Origin: Bacteroidia bacterium
GTDB lineage: Bacteria > Bacteroidota > Bacteroidia > Chitinophagales > UBA2359
Length of the DNA stretch: 64,000 bases
Direction: 5' to 3'
Assembly (NCBI GenBank): GCA_030427245.1
Contig: JAUHXA010000006.1
Span: forward strand, 122,290 to 186,289
In this document: piece after piece, positions 25,729 through 34,409 of the stretch
Layout: each line of letters opens with the position of its first letter
Position numbering within the stretch: the stretch's first letter is position 1
The notes under the pieces: model-generated
The model's input: only the letters and a program-made list of their open reading frames with translations
The model's database searches: none
Told to the model about the DNA's origin: nothing
Translations under genes and position numbers: made by a program

Positions 25729-27210
25729 ATGAAAAATTCAATTTTCTTCAAAATCACACTGATTTTTGTTTTTACTCTTTTTTATACCTACACTGCAAAC
25801 GCTCAGATTGATGCAGCGCTTTTTCACCACGGAGTGAACAAAACCTACTTTTTTCAAGGAAATCAATACTACCGTCTTACTGGCACTCAAGTAGATGCAG
25901 GCTATCCCAAAGCCTTGCCTGGAGGCTGGGAGAAATTACCCGGCAACTTCAAAACAGGCATTGATGCGGCTGTTTACAATACGAATGACAACAAGATTTA
26001 CTTGTTTAAGGGTGATGAATATGTTCGTATCTCGGGTGTGAAAGTAGAAATTGGCTATCCCAAAAAAATAAAAGGAAACTGGAAAGGATTGCCTGCTTCT
26101 TTTTACAACAATATTGATGCGGCTATTTTACGAGGAGGAAAAACGTACTTCTTCAAGGGAGATAAATATGTGCGTATGACTGGAATGAAAATGGACAGCG
26201 GCTACCCCGCAACCTTGCCCGGCGGATGGAAATTCCCCAGCGGCTTTCATTCCAACATAGATGCCGCTATTGCTTTCAAACCGAATGGTAAAAACTATGT
26301 TTTCAAGGGCGGAAAATACATCCGACTTTCTGATACCCAAACGGATGGCGGTTATCCAGCGAATCTTCCTGGAGGTTGGAAAGGTCTAAAAACGGGAACA
26401 ACAGCATCCAGTAAACCTGAGAAAATTTCTTATTGGAATTATGGATTGGGAACTAAATCCAACATGGTCACACCTTCCGATTTTGGCATCTCAAGCGATT
26501 CTTATGAAGGAGGAAATTTGGCACTCAATATTTTTGACAGCGTGGCAAGTACATCTGGGGCGATTTCTCTTGCAGGTCCCGCAGGTGAGGTAGCTTCCGC
26601 TATTCTTGATGTGGCTTTGGAGTTGGCAAAAGGCATTATCCAAATTGTTCAGAAAGTGAGATTGGAGAATATTTCCCATATTTCAATCTTTACCTCTGTC
26701 AAAAATTCTAAGGTGACGGTAAGCGATGTAATTGAAGGCGCAGATAGAATTGTTCAGAAAGACATGCTGATTAAGCTTGCTCCAAAAAATGGTTCGTATG
26801 AAGGTACTTTGATGCCATTGACCGAAATCACAAGCTCTAAAAATGCCTTTGCGGCTGAATGTAAGGGAGATATTACCTCTGCTGGAATGGGTTTGAATCT
26901 CTATCCGAAAGGAGGCGGAAGCATCGACCCTACTTTCATCCTCAAAGCAGAATTGGGTGGAAAAACCTACAACTTTCAGCTCAAAACTTTCAACAGAGTA
27001 GGTGCAGGATTACAAAGTAGTTACACCCTTTCGGGAAGCGGCATATCGCCCATAGAGGTTGTTTCAAAGGCGACAAAGAATCAACTCCCCAAAAACACAG
27101 TGGATGAGAAAAAGGCAAATTTTGGGAATTATACAGTCACTCTCAAACTCAGACATGCCAACAATGACCAACGAAAAGATATGGTATTGGTCTCCTTTGC
27201 AGAAAAATAA
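25729..27210 (+). CDS. Secreted hemopexin-propeller protein with uncharacterised C-terminal domain
   Basis: I start at the ATG at 25729 (493 residues) because it gives a clean signal peptide (LIFVFTLFYTYTANAQ); an upstream frame adds 48 unlikely residues. Residues 25-235 contain four hemopexin repeats, each opening IDAA and including YxFKGxxYxRxxxxxxxxGYP then L-P-GGW (blades near 25, 78, 130 and 180). They should close into a four-bladed propeller. Residues 245-493 include an alpha-helical patch (ASAILDVALELAKGIIQIVQ) and a beta-rich tail (ISIFTSVKNSKVTVSDVIEG) that I do not recognise. Photopexins of Photorhabdus and plant albumin-2 share the propeller. Role unknown; an exported binding protein or toxin-like product is possible. 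Confidence 0.8.
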   Translation: MKNSIFFKITLIFVFTLFYTYTANAQIDAALFHHGVNKTYFFQGNQYYRLTGTQVDAGYPKALPGGWEKLPGNFKTGIDAAVYNTNDNKIYLFKGDEYVRISGVKVEIGYPKKIKGNWKGLPASFYNNIDAAILRGGKTYFFKGDKYVRMTGMKMDSGYPATLPGGWKFPSGFHSNIDAAIAFKPNGKNYVFKGGKYIRLSDTQTDGGYPANLPGGWKGLKTGTTASSKPEKISYWNYGLGTKSNMVTPSDFGISSDSYEGGNLALNIFDSVASTSGAISLAGPAGEVASAILDVALELAKGIIQIVQKVRLENISHISIFTSVKNSKVTVSDVIEGADRIVQKDMLIKLAPKNGSYEGTLMPLTEITSSKNAFAAECKGDITSAGMGLNLYPKGGGSIDPTFILKAELGGKTYNFQLKTFNRVGAGLQSSYTLSGSGISPIEVVSKATKNQLPKNTVDEKKANFGNYTVTLKLRHANNDQRKDMVLVSFAEK

Positions 27211-27272
27211 CCCTTCCTACCTTCAATTTCTCAGAACTACACTCTTACTATCCATCTTTCAAAACTTTGGTC

Positions 27273-27302
27273 AAGGCAGTAACTTTGGTTGCTGCCTTTT
27301 TG
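27273..27302 (+). terminator. Terminator after the hemopexin gene
   Basis: AAGGCAGTAAC and GTTGCTGCCTT (11 bp, one mismatch) with loop TTTG, followed by TTT. It separates the hemopexin gene from the AAA-CHAT pair. Confidence 0.85.
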
Positions 27303-27351
27303 TTATCTTTATCTTTTAGATTACCATTAGTTGAAAAAGACAAAATCTTCA

Positions 27352-28887
27352 ATGAATAGATATTTCAATACCTCTGGTCCCAACCGACCACATGAACACT
27401 ATACCCTCATGCGCCCTGATTTGATTGCTTTGGGCAAAGATTTGGTGAGCCGAGAAAGATATTTTACGATTTGGGCTCCTCGTCAAACTGGAAAGAGTAC
27501 CTATTTTTTGATGTTGAAAGCAGAATTGGAAAAAGAAGGGTATGAGGTTGTTTGGATGAATATTGAAAATTATTTGGGCGCAACCCTAGAAGGATTGTTG
27601 AGGCAGTTGCGATTTGAGTTTAGCAGAAAGGGCTTGAAAGTGCCTGTTTTCAAGACATTCAACGATTTTGTTTTTTTTATTCAGAATTTGAAAAAGGGGA
27701 AATATGTTTTTATTGTTGATGAAGTAGAAGGACTCAATCCCAAGTTGTTTGGGCAGTTTTTACACAGCATTAGAAATTTATACCACAACCGAGACAAACA
27801 TCCTCTCAAAAGTGTTATTTTGGTGGGAGTCAGCAACATTGTAGGAGTAGTAGAAGACCATGCAAGCCCCTTCAATATTGCAGACAATATCAACATTCCG
27901 TTTTTTACCAATACAGAAACAGCAGAGTTATTGCAACAACATGAGGTAGAAACAGGGCAACTTTTTGAGCCAAAAGTAAAAGCCAAAATCAGTGAAATAA
28001 CTGCCAATCAGCCTGGTTTGGTGAACGGATTTGCATACGAATTGGTCAAAAGAAATGAAGCAAAAGCAACGATTACTTTTGAAGATTATGTGGAAGTCGA
28101 GGATTGGTATGTTCGCAAAGCCATAGATAAAAACATTGCAAATATTGTTAACAAAGCAAAAAAATATCGTTCATTTGTTGAAAGCCTCTTGTTTATCGAA
28201 TTGAAAGTCCCTTTTGTAATCGACCGCCCTGCAATCAAAGCTTTATATACCAATGGATTAATTGACGATGATGAAGATGGGTATGTTATCTTTAAAGTTC
28301 CTTTATATAAAAAACGCCTATACCACACCTTTTACCCTTATTTAAATGGAGAAAAAAACCGCATTCGCCAAGAATTGTGGATACCCGATTATTTTGATGC
28401 AGATGGTAGCCTGAACTTTCAAAAACTAATTGACAACTACAAAGCGTATGTCAACCGTCGAGGATTTCGGTATTTTCGAGAAAAAGACCCAACCGACCCC
28501 AAACGCAAGCGGTATTTGTCGCTCAAAGAGGCTGCTTTGGTCTATAGTTTTGAGGCATATATTCAGGCTTTTCTCCAAGAAGTAGGCGGGCGAAGTTACC
28601 TCGAACCTCATGCGGGATTGGGGCGCATAGATTTGTTTTTGTTTATTCGGGAGAAGGTCTATATTCTTGAATTCAAAATTTATGGCGGACCTTCCAAATT
28701 TGAAAAAGGCAAAAGACAATTGGCGTATTATTGCCGCAAGGAAGGATTGAAAAAAGGTGTTTATGTGGTTTTTGTAGCTAATCATATTCGATTGCCGAAA
28801 GCAATTCAAGAGGCTGTAGATGAAATGATTGATGAAATTGCAGTGACAACTTATTTGATTAAATACGATGAGGAGAAGGATTTTTAG
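27352..28887 (+). CDS. AAA ATPase with C-terminal PD-(D/E)XK nuclease-like domain
   Basis: 511 residues from the ATG at 27352; a TTG at 27331 is possible but weak. Residues 1-200 form a P-loop ATPase of the AAA-like (AAA_35/STAND-like) type: Walker A APRQTGKST near 45, YVFIVDEVEG near 125 (Walker B) and a sensor segment VILVGVSNIVG near 160. Residues 220-340 are helical and winged-helix-like. Residues 415-511 contain GRIDLFLFIREKVYILEFKI, that is D...ExK, the PD-(D/E)XK core, then a second-strand VYVVFVANHI. This is the architecture of predicted conflict nucleases. The CHAT gene starts 20 bases after this stop, so the two form an operon. Confidence 0.85.
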   Translation: MNRYFNTSGPNRPHEHYTLMRPDLIALGKDLVSRERYFTIWAPRQTGKSTYFLMLKAELEKEGYEVVWMNIENYLGATLEGLLRQLRFEFSRKGLKVPVFKTFNDFVFFIQNLKKGKYVFIVDEVEGLNPKLFGQFLHSIRNLYHNRDKHPLKSVILVGVSNIVGVVEDHASPFNIADNINIPFFTNTETAELLQQHEVETGQLFEPKVKAKISEITANQPGLVNGFAYELVKRNEAKATITFEDYVEVEDWYVRKAIDKNIANIVNKAKKYRSFVESLLFIELKVPFVIDRPAIKALYTNGLIDDDEDGYVIFKVPLYKKRLYHTFYPYLNGEKNRIRQELWIPDYFDADGSLNFQKLIDNYKAYVNRRGFRYFREKDPTDPKRKRYLSLKEAALVYSFEAYIQAFLQEVGGRSYLEPHAGLGRIDLFLFIREKVYILEFKIYGGPSKFEKGKRQLAYYCRKEGLKKGVYVVFVANHIRLPKAIQEAVDEMIDEIAVTTYLIKYDEEKDF

Positions 28888-28907
28888 TACTGCCTAAAAA
28901 AAGAGTC

Positions 28908-31900
28908 ATGAAAAACACCCCGAACCCAAACATCACCGCTTCCCTTCAATCCGCCAACAACTACTTCAATGCCCAAAACTGGCAAGCAGCCGCCAAAGAA
29001 TACGATCAAATAGGACAAGAATACCAAGCTGGAGCAAATCCCGACTACGAAAAAGCCCTCACCTACCTCCAAAAAGCCTTGGACTGCAAACGGAAATTCA
29101 CCCCAAACGAAACGCCCGACATTGCAGACTCTTACTACCGAATCGCCTCCAATCATTCCATCAAAGGGGAATACGATAAAGCACTGCCCTACTTCCAAAA
29201 AAGCCTAAACATTTACCAACAACACTATGGCGAACAGCACGAAGAAGTGGCTGCGGTCTATCACAGTTTGGGCATTTTGTATCGAAGCACTGCCGCTTAT
29301 TCACTGGCATTGAAGTATCTCGAACAAGCATTGCAGATAATGATTGACCTCAAAGGTGAAAGCTATCTACGATTGTATGGATACTATTTTGTGTTGGGAA
29401 CGATTCATTACATGATGGGAACTTTCGAGCAAGCATTGAAGTATATGCTCAAAGCCCAATCTTTTTTTGAAACAAACGAGATAGATGACATTCCTTACCT
29501 TGCCAATATTCACAGTCTGCTTGGCGGTCTATATGAAATCAAAGGAGAGTACGATTTGGGCATTCAACACTCCGAAAAATCCCTGTATTATCTCGGCAAA
29601 AGTGTATCCGAAACCCATCCCCAATTTGGATTTTACTATCACAATATGGCGTGTATTTTCATTTCCAAAGGGGAAACTTCTGCGGCAATGGGTTATCTTC
29701 AAAAAGCCTTGAAAATCATGTCCGAAAGCTTGGGCGAAAAGCACTATGAAGTAGGAACTTGCCTGAACACAATTGGCGCATGTTATTTGGATATGGGACA
29801 ATACAGCCAAGCCCTTCAATATTTCCAAAAATCCCTTCAAAACCGCCAACACAACTTTGGTGAAATACACGATTTTACGGCTGGTAACTACTCTCTTATC
29901 GGACAACTCATTCAAGCACAAGGCGATTTTCCCAATGCCATTGCCCAACTTCAAAAAGCCCTGAATATCTACCTTCAAGTGCTACCCAAAACACATCCCG
30001 AAATAATCGGAACGTACAACCGAATGGCAGTCTGCAGTGGTTCTTTGGGTGATTTCTCTAAGACCTTTGATTGCCTCCAAAAAAACTGCTTGGCTCTAAC
30101 CAAAACACAGCCCAAATCACTCTACGAAATAACCATTCTGCCCCAATTCTCCAATCAACCAGAAAACCTGCAAATGGGCTTGGACACATTAGAGACCAAA
30201 GCCGAAGCTCTTTTCCTTCAATTCAATTCGCTAACTTCAAAAGAAAAGGATTCAAACCTCTTACTTCTGATGGCAGCCTTGGTTCATTACCAAGTTTGCA
30301 GTCTGTTTATCAACCAACTGCGGCAACAATACAAAGCAAACGAAAGCAAACTCACCTTGTCCCAAAAAGCCTTCAAAGTCTATCAAAAAGCCATTGAAGT
30401 GGCTCTCACTGCTGCAAAATATGCTGAAACAAAACCTACTCACTTCAAAAACAAATTACAAGAATTAACTGCAATCAATCCCGATAGGGAACTTCAAAAC
30501 TTTCTTCAATCCCTTCAAAAAGAACAGGCTTGCGAAAAACTGGCTTTTCGGTTTGCCGAAAACTGCAAGGGGATTTTGCTCTTAGAGGGTTTCCAAAACA
30601 GTGAAGCCAAAGCAACTGCACAAATTCCCGCTGATTTGCTGCAAGAAGAAAAAACGCTTTTGGCTGAAATCACCTATTTAGAAAAACGCATTGGTTCGCT
30701 GCAATCCGAAATGCAACAAGACGAAAACAAAAACGAAGCCGAATTGCAGCCCATTTTACGAGAGCTTCAAAGCCAAACATTCGATGCTCGCCAAGCTTAC
30801 TTGCAGTTGGTAGAAAAATTGGAACGAGAGTATCCCGATTATTTCCAACTCAAATACGAGAGCCAAACCATTGAAGTAGCTGATTTACAAAGCGCTCTTT
30901 CGGAGCAGCAGGTTTTGGTGAGTTATTTTGTGGGTGAAAAGAATTACTATTTATTCGTTGTTGTGAAGGATGAATTTGAAGTGCATGTTTTGACAAAACC
31001 CAATGATTTTGAAGCCAGTATCGAGCAGTTTTTGCAGGCGATTGAAGAACACGACCAAGCTGCTTTTATCCAAAAAGGACACGAATTGTATCAATGGCTC
31101 ATTCAGCCGATTGCAGATTTTTTGTTTGACCCATTGGGTTTTGAAGACGAATTGAAGCATTTAACGATTATTCTACATGCCGAATTAAATTATTTGCCTT
31201 TTGAGGCTTTGGTTTGTGAGTTGCCGTTTGGAGAGGAACCGTTGACAAAGCCTGTCCCGAAATCTCGGGGGCGTGAAGCCGTTGTCAAAGCCTGCCCCGA
31301 CACCTCGGGGGTGTACCAGAACTTAGATTACCTTTTGAATCATTGCCAAACCTCCTATCAATATTCTGCGACTTTGTGGCACTATCTGAAAAACCGAAAA
31401 AATGGTGCTGCTCATTCTACAAACAAAACACATTCAACGGATTTTGTAGGCTTTGCGCCTATTTATGCAACTGCAAACGAAGCCCAAAAACAAGTTGCCG
31501 AAAATTACCAATCTTGGGCGACTCGTTCAGAGGCTTTGCGGTCAGACGGTACGTGGGTTTCTCTTCCACATTCCAAAACGGAAGCCGAAAACATTGCAGC
31601 CCTTTTTGAAGCGCAAGACATGGACACACAAATCTTTTTGCACGAATCTGCCAACAAAGCGAATTTCGTGAAAGCGGTTGGAAAAAGTCGTTTTGTGTTG
31701 ATTGCTTCGCATGGAATGGTCAATGATTTGCAGCCCAAATTGTCGGGATTGGTGTTTTATCCTGAATCTAAGAGGCAAGAAGAAGGAAGTAAGAAGCAAG
31801 ATGTACTAAGTAATACTTCTGTTCCTACTTCTCGCTTCCTACTTCCTACTTCCAATTCAGACTGCATCCTCTCTATGGAAGAAACCTATCAGCTTCAACT

Positions 31901-32195
31901 TCAAGCCGACTTGGTGGTTTTGAGTAGTTGTGAAAGCGGCATTGGAGCATTGACCAAAGGAGAAGGAATGATGGCGGTCAATCGAGGATTCTTGTATGCG
32001 GGAGCAAAAAATGTGGTGTTTACGCTTTTCAAGGTCCTGGACAAAACAAGCAGTGAATTGACACAGAATTTATTCACTCACATTTTGAAGGGAGATAACT
32101 TTGTGACTGCCTTGCGAAAAGCCAAGCTAGCTTTGATTGAGCAAGAGGGGATTGACCCAAAATCTTGGAGCGGGTTTGTGTTGCTGGGGAATTAA
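28908..32195 (+). CDS. TPR-CHAT protein (caspase-like protease)
   Basis: 1095 residues. Residues 1-400 are tandem TPRs (ADSYYRIASNHSIKGEYDKA, AAVYHSLGILYRSTAAYSLA). Residues 400-720 are a helical linker. The CHAT protease is C-terminal (about 740-1095): LTIILHAELNYLPFEALVCE opens it, VLIASHGMV holds the catalytic His, and VVLSSCESGIGAL the catalytic Cys, then GFLYAGAKNVVFTLF and WSGFVLLGN. Two in-frame DNA insertions break the CHAT core: one at 31239-31318 (a GC palindrome tandem) and one at 31767-31853 (GAAG heptamers). Both fall between conserved blocks, so activity may survive. It is an operon partner of the AAA-nuclease; peptidase targets are unknown. Confidence 0.9.
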   Translation: MKNTPNPNITASLQSANNYFNAQNWQAAAKEYDQIGQEYQAGANPDYEKALTYLQKALDCKRKFTPNETPDIADSYYRIASNHSIKGEYDKALPYFQKSLNIYQQHYGEQHEEVAAVYHSLGILYRSTAAYSLALKYLEQALQIMIDLKGESYLRLYGYYFVLGTIHYMMGTFEQALKYMLKAQSFFETNEIDDIPYLANIHSLLGGLYEIKGEYDLGIQHSEKSLYYLGKSVSETHPQFGFYYHNMACIFISKGETSAAMGYLQKALKIMSESLGEKHYEVGTCLNTIGACYLDMGQYSQALQYFQKSLQNRQHNFGEIHDFTAGNYSLIGQLIQAQGDFPNAIAQLQKALNIYLQVLPKTHPEIIGTYNRMAVCSGSLGDFSKTFDCLQKNCLALTKTQPKSLYEITILPQFSNQPENLQMGLDTLETKAEALFLQFNSLTSKEKDSNLLLLMAALVHYQVCSLFINQLRQQYKANESKLTLSQKAFKVYQKAIEVALTAAKYAETKPTHFKNKLQELTAINPDRELQNFLQSLQKEQACEKLAFRFAENCKGILLLEGFQNSEAKATAQIPADLLQEEKTLLAEITYLEKRIGSLQSEMQQDENKNEAELQPILRELQSQTFDARQAYLQLVEKLEREYPDYFQLKYESQTIEVADLQSALSEQQVLVSYFVGEKNYYLFVVVKDEFEVHVLTKPNDFEASIEQFLQAIEEHDQAAFIQKGHELYQWLIQPIADFLFDPLGFEDELKHLTIILHAELNYLPFEALVCELPFGEEPLTKPVPKSRGREAVVKACPDTSGVYQNLDYLLNHCQTSYQYSATLWHYLKNRKNGAAHSTNKTHSTDFVGFAPIYATANEAQKQVAENYQSWATRSEALRSDGTWVSLPHSKTEAENIAALFEAQDMDTQIFLHESANKANFVKAVGKSRFVLIASHGMVNDLQPKLSGLVFYPESKRQEEGSKKQDVLSNTSVPTSRFLLPTSNSDCILSMEETYQLQLQADLVVLSSCESGIGALTKGEGMMAVNRGFLYAGAKNVVFTLFKVLDKTSSELTQNLFTHILKGDNFVTALRKAKLALIEQEGIDPKSWSGFVLLGN
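31239..31318 (+). repeat. Tandem 40-bp GC palindrome units inside the CHAT gene
   Basis: Units at 31239-31278 and 31279-31318 are near-identical and each carries a small palindrome (CCCGA-4nt-TCGGG). They add about 30 residues (KPVPKSRGREAV then KACPDTSGV) between LPFEALVCELP and YQNLDYLL, where the CHAT fold would normally be short. The 40-bp unit alone would shift the frame, yet the whole stays open. Confidence 0.7.
31767..31853 (+). repeat. In-frame GAAG heptamer hairpin inside the CHAT gene
   Basis: GAAGTAA/GAAGCAA units at 31772-31800 are inverted at 31815-31853 (CTACTTC/GCTTCCT units). The first 17 bases match 8046-8062. It encodes about 30 residues (SKRQEEGSKKQ then SVPTSRFLLPTSN) that interrupt the fold between GLVFYPE and the conserved end. 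Confidence 0.75.
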
Positions 32196-32204
32196 TGAGA
32201 AAAA

Positions 32205-33455
32205 CTAATTACCTTTCTTCATTTTTTTCACATTCTCCTTCAATGCCTCATCCGACACAATCACATTGTAGTCCTTCCAAAAATCGGCATCGTACTCACC
32301 CAATTCTTCCGCCAATTTGTCCTTCTCTCCAAATGTCTCTTCCTCCGAAAAATTAACCACCGTTTTGTCGGGATATATTTCTGTCACCAAAAATTCTGCA
32401 TTGGCTTTCAAAATAGAGGTCAAATCCTTTCGAGAACGCACCAATTTGAAAGCGAAGTGATTGTTGACATAGTGCAGATACCACTTATTATCAAATTTCT
32501 TGTAGTCGATTTTGTAGTGCATTTCAATAGGCGTGTATTGAATACCCATCACCTTCAAAATCATTCGATTCGTAAAGCCTGGAATTTTGTGGTAAGGCAA
32601 GCCCTTTTCGCTCAACCTCGCCTCCGCCGAAACAAATGCCAGCGATTCTACTTCAATAAAAATACGTCCACTAAACAGCGATTTTTTGATGCCTTCTTTT
32701 TGGTCAAAGTCAATCACATAAACTTCATGACCATTGTAGGTGCTGATGTCGGTCAGGTCAAAATCGTAGTATTTGAAGTTTTTGGTTTTGAGAGGACCAT
32801 CGGGATTGCGAAGCACATCGGATTCTAAACCATTGAGCGGACCGCCGTTGATGGTAAAAGGTGCAATTTCGGGGTCAATCAAGCCCTCCCCTTTTCGAGC
32901 CTTGAGGATGCGAACTTGGTCTTCTTCTGATTTTCGTTTGTAGGCAGTTTGGTAAGGTGATTTGCGAACTTCACAAACGGCTTCCGACAGAATCACAAAC
33001 TTGTCGTTTTCACGCAATTGCTCACGGTAAAATGCCTCCATCATCACCGCTTTGGTCGGATAGTTTTCGGGTATTTTCTCCAGTGCTTCCTTCAAAATTC
33101 CCAATGCTCCATCGACTCTTACTTCAATGGTAGCCAGTGAAATATCGGAAGACTGCAATTCTATCTGCAAAGACTCATTGAAGTCGATGTCCTTCAAAGA
33201 CACACTGTATTTTTCATACCCCAAATAAGATACCTCCAAACTGTCGTTTTTTTTGGAAACGGGGATTTTCAAGAGGAATTTACCTTCAATGTTGGTAATG
33301 CTCCCTATGCTACTGTTTTGCAGTCCGATGTGAGCAAAGGCAAGCGGTTCTTGTGTGGTTTTGGAGGTGATTTGACCATTGATTTGAAGGGCGTTTTGGG
33401 CTTGTATTTGAAGGCAAAGAAAGGAAATAGTGAGAAAAAGTAAGATTCGATTCAT
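32205..33455 (-). CDS. Exported carboxypeptidase-regulatory-like domain protein
   Basis: 416 residues with a signal (LLFLTISFLCLQIQAQ). Residues 20-105 form a CarboxypepD_reg-like beta-sandwich (INGQITSKTTQEPLAFAHIG, NIEGKFLLKIP, VSYLGYEKYSVSL), common at the N-terminus of SusC-like proteins. The remainder (residues 110-416) resembles the family of Bacteroidota proteins that carry only this plug-like domain plus a beta-rich region (YPTKAVMMEAFYREQLREND, DFDQKEGIKKSLFSGRIFIE). No TonB barrel follows. Function unknown. It is transcribed away from the DUF559 element. Confidence 0.75.
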   Translation of the reverse strand: MNRILLFLTISFLCLQIQAQNALQINGQITSKTTQEPLAFAHIGLQNSSIGSITNIEGKFLLKIPVSKKNDSLEVSYLGYEKYSVSLKDIDFNESLQIELQSSDISLATIEVRVDGALGILKEALEKIPENYPTKAVMMEAFYREQLRENDKFVILSEAVCEVRKSPYQTAYKRKSEEDQVRILKARKGEGLIDPEIAPFTINGGPLNGLESDVLRNPDGPLKTKNFKYYDFDLTDISTYNGHEVYVIDFDQKEGIKKSLFSGRIFIEVESLAFVSAEARLSEKGLPYHKIPGFTNRMILKVMGIQYTPIEMHYKIDYKKFDNKWYLHYVNNHFAFKLVRSRKDLTSILKANAEFLVTEIYPDKTVVNFSEEETFGEKDKLAEELGEYDADFWKDYNVIVSDEALKENVKKMKKGN

Positions 33456-33579
33456 GTTGGGTTTTGGTTGGTTTGATTACTTTAGGAATCGAAATTTTGT
33501 GGGATTGGGTTGTTTTGGAGGGAATTGATTTTTCCTTATCTTCGAGACATAACACTAAAATTACAATAGTTACCTCTTA

Positions 33580-33700
33580 AAAAATGCCACTCCATTTTAA
33601 ATTGCGACAGGCAAAAATCCCCTCCTCGGAGGGGCAAGGGGTGGGTAAAAACATAATACAATGAAGCAAAAACGTAGAATTATCCCCTACAAACCCTACC
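33580..33700 (+). repeat. 121-bp direct repeat, copy 1
   Basis: Identical to 34171-34291 apart from one base (33654 T versus C). It spans the left inverted repeat and the first 40 bases of the DUF559 gene. Confidence 0.95.
33611..33646 (+). repeat. Left 36-bp inverted repeat of the DUF559 element
   Basis: It begins GCAAAAATCCCC, contains CCCCTCCTCGGAGGGG as a hairpin and ends AAGGGGTGGGT. Its complement matches 34060-34095 at about 31 of 36 positions. Confidence 0.85.
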
Positions 33701-34071
33701 TTAAAGAGCTAGCTCGTAACCTCCGAAACAATAGCACCTTATCAGAAGTTTTACTTTGGAAGCAACTGAGAGGTAAGCAAATGATGGGCTACGATTTTCA
33801 CCGCCAAAAGCCAATGGATAATTATATTGTAGACTTTTATGCTCCAGATTTAATGTTGGCAATCGAAATAGATGGAAGAAGTCATGATTTTGAAGAGGTG
33901 CAAGTCAGTGATGCCCTTAGACAAATAAAGTTGGAGGAATTAGGGGTTTCCTTTTTGCGTTTTTCGGATATGCAGGTGAAAACGGATATGCTGAATGTCT
34001 TGAGAGTAATTCAAGGGTGGATAGAGGATTTTGAGGAAGGTAATATTACACTTGACGTAACCCACCCCTAA
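33661..34071 (+). CDS. DUF559 (Vsr-like) endonuclease-domain protein
   Basis: 136 residues. The core is the DUF559 fold, a restriction-endonuclease-like domain: LARNLRNNSTLSEVLLWKQL near 17, LRGKQMMGYDFHRQKPMDNY near 38, IVDFYAPDLMLAIEIDGRSH near 57 with the Asp and Glu typical of the active site, and VSFLRFSDMQVKTDML near 100. DUF559 proteins are small nucleases of unknown job, common in Bacteroidota. The last codons (VTHP) and stop lie inside the right inverted repeat, so gene and repeats evolve together. It could be a passenger or mobiliser of the element. Confidence 0.85.
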   Translation: MKQKRRIIPYKPYLKELARNLRNNSTLSEVLLWKQLRGKQMMGYDFHRQKPMDNYIVDFYAPDLMLAIEIDGRSHDFEEVQVSDALRQIKLEELGVSFLRFSDMQVKTDMLNVLRVIQGWIEDFEEGNITLDVTHP

Positions 34072-34095
34072 CCCCTCCCAAGAGGGGATTTTCGC
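34060..34095 (-). repeat. Right 36-bp inverted repeat of the DUF559 element
   Basis: Complementary to 33611-33646; it includes CCCCTCCCAAGAGGGG as a small hairpin and overlaps the last codons of the DUF559 gene. Confidence 0.85.
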
Positions 34096-34104
34096 ACTAT
34101 ATAC

Positions 34105-34136
34105 GGAATCCCCTTCTCGGAGGAGTTAGGGTGCGT
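34105..34136 (+). repeat. Third, degraded palindrome of the DUF559 family
   Basis: AATCCCCTTCTCGGAGGAGT followed by TAGGGTGCGT resembles the left repeat in the same orientation, with several changes. It lies between the gene and the second direct copy. Confidence 0.65.
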
Positions 34137-34170
34137 TTGAGTAAGATAAGAGGTCAATCTACAAACCTAT

Positions 34171-34291
34171 AAAAATGCCACTCCATTTTAAATTGCGACA
34201 GGCAAAAATCCCCTCCTCGGAGGGGCAAGGGGTGGGTAAAAACACAATACAATGAAGCAAAAACGTAGAATTATCCCCTACAAACCCTACC
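34171..34291 (+). repeat. 121-bp direct repeat, copy 2
   Basis: Second copy of 33580-33700, including the left-type palindrome (34202-34237) and the start of the DUF559 gene. Confidence 0.95.
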
Positions 34292-34356
34292 CAAATAAAA
34301 TCATTGATGACCAACGAGGAACTGAAATCTTTTTAATTTTGTTAGTCCATCACTAA
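34252..34356 (+). pseudogene. Truncated DUF559 gene start
   Basis: The first 13 codons match the DUF559 gene; after the repeat ends at 34291 the frame runs on for about 20 unrelated codons to a stop at 34354-34356. The nuclease core is gone. Confidence 0.8.
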
Positions 34357-34409
34357 CTTTATTCCATAAAAACCCAATTCATTAGTTTTTAAACTCAAAA
34401 TACTACCAA

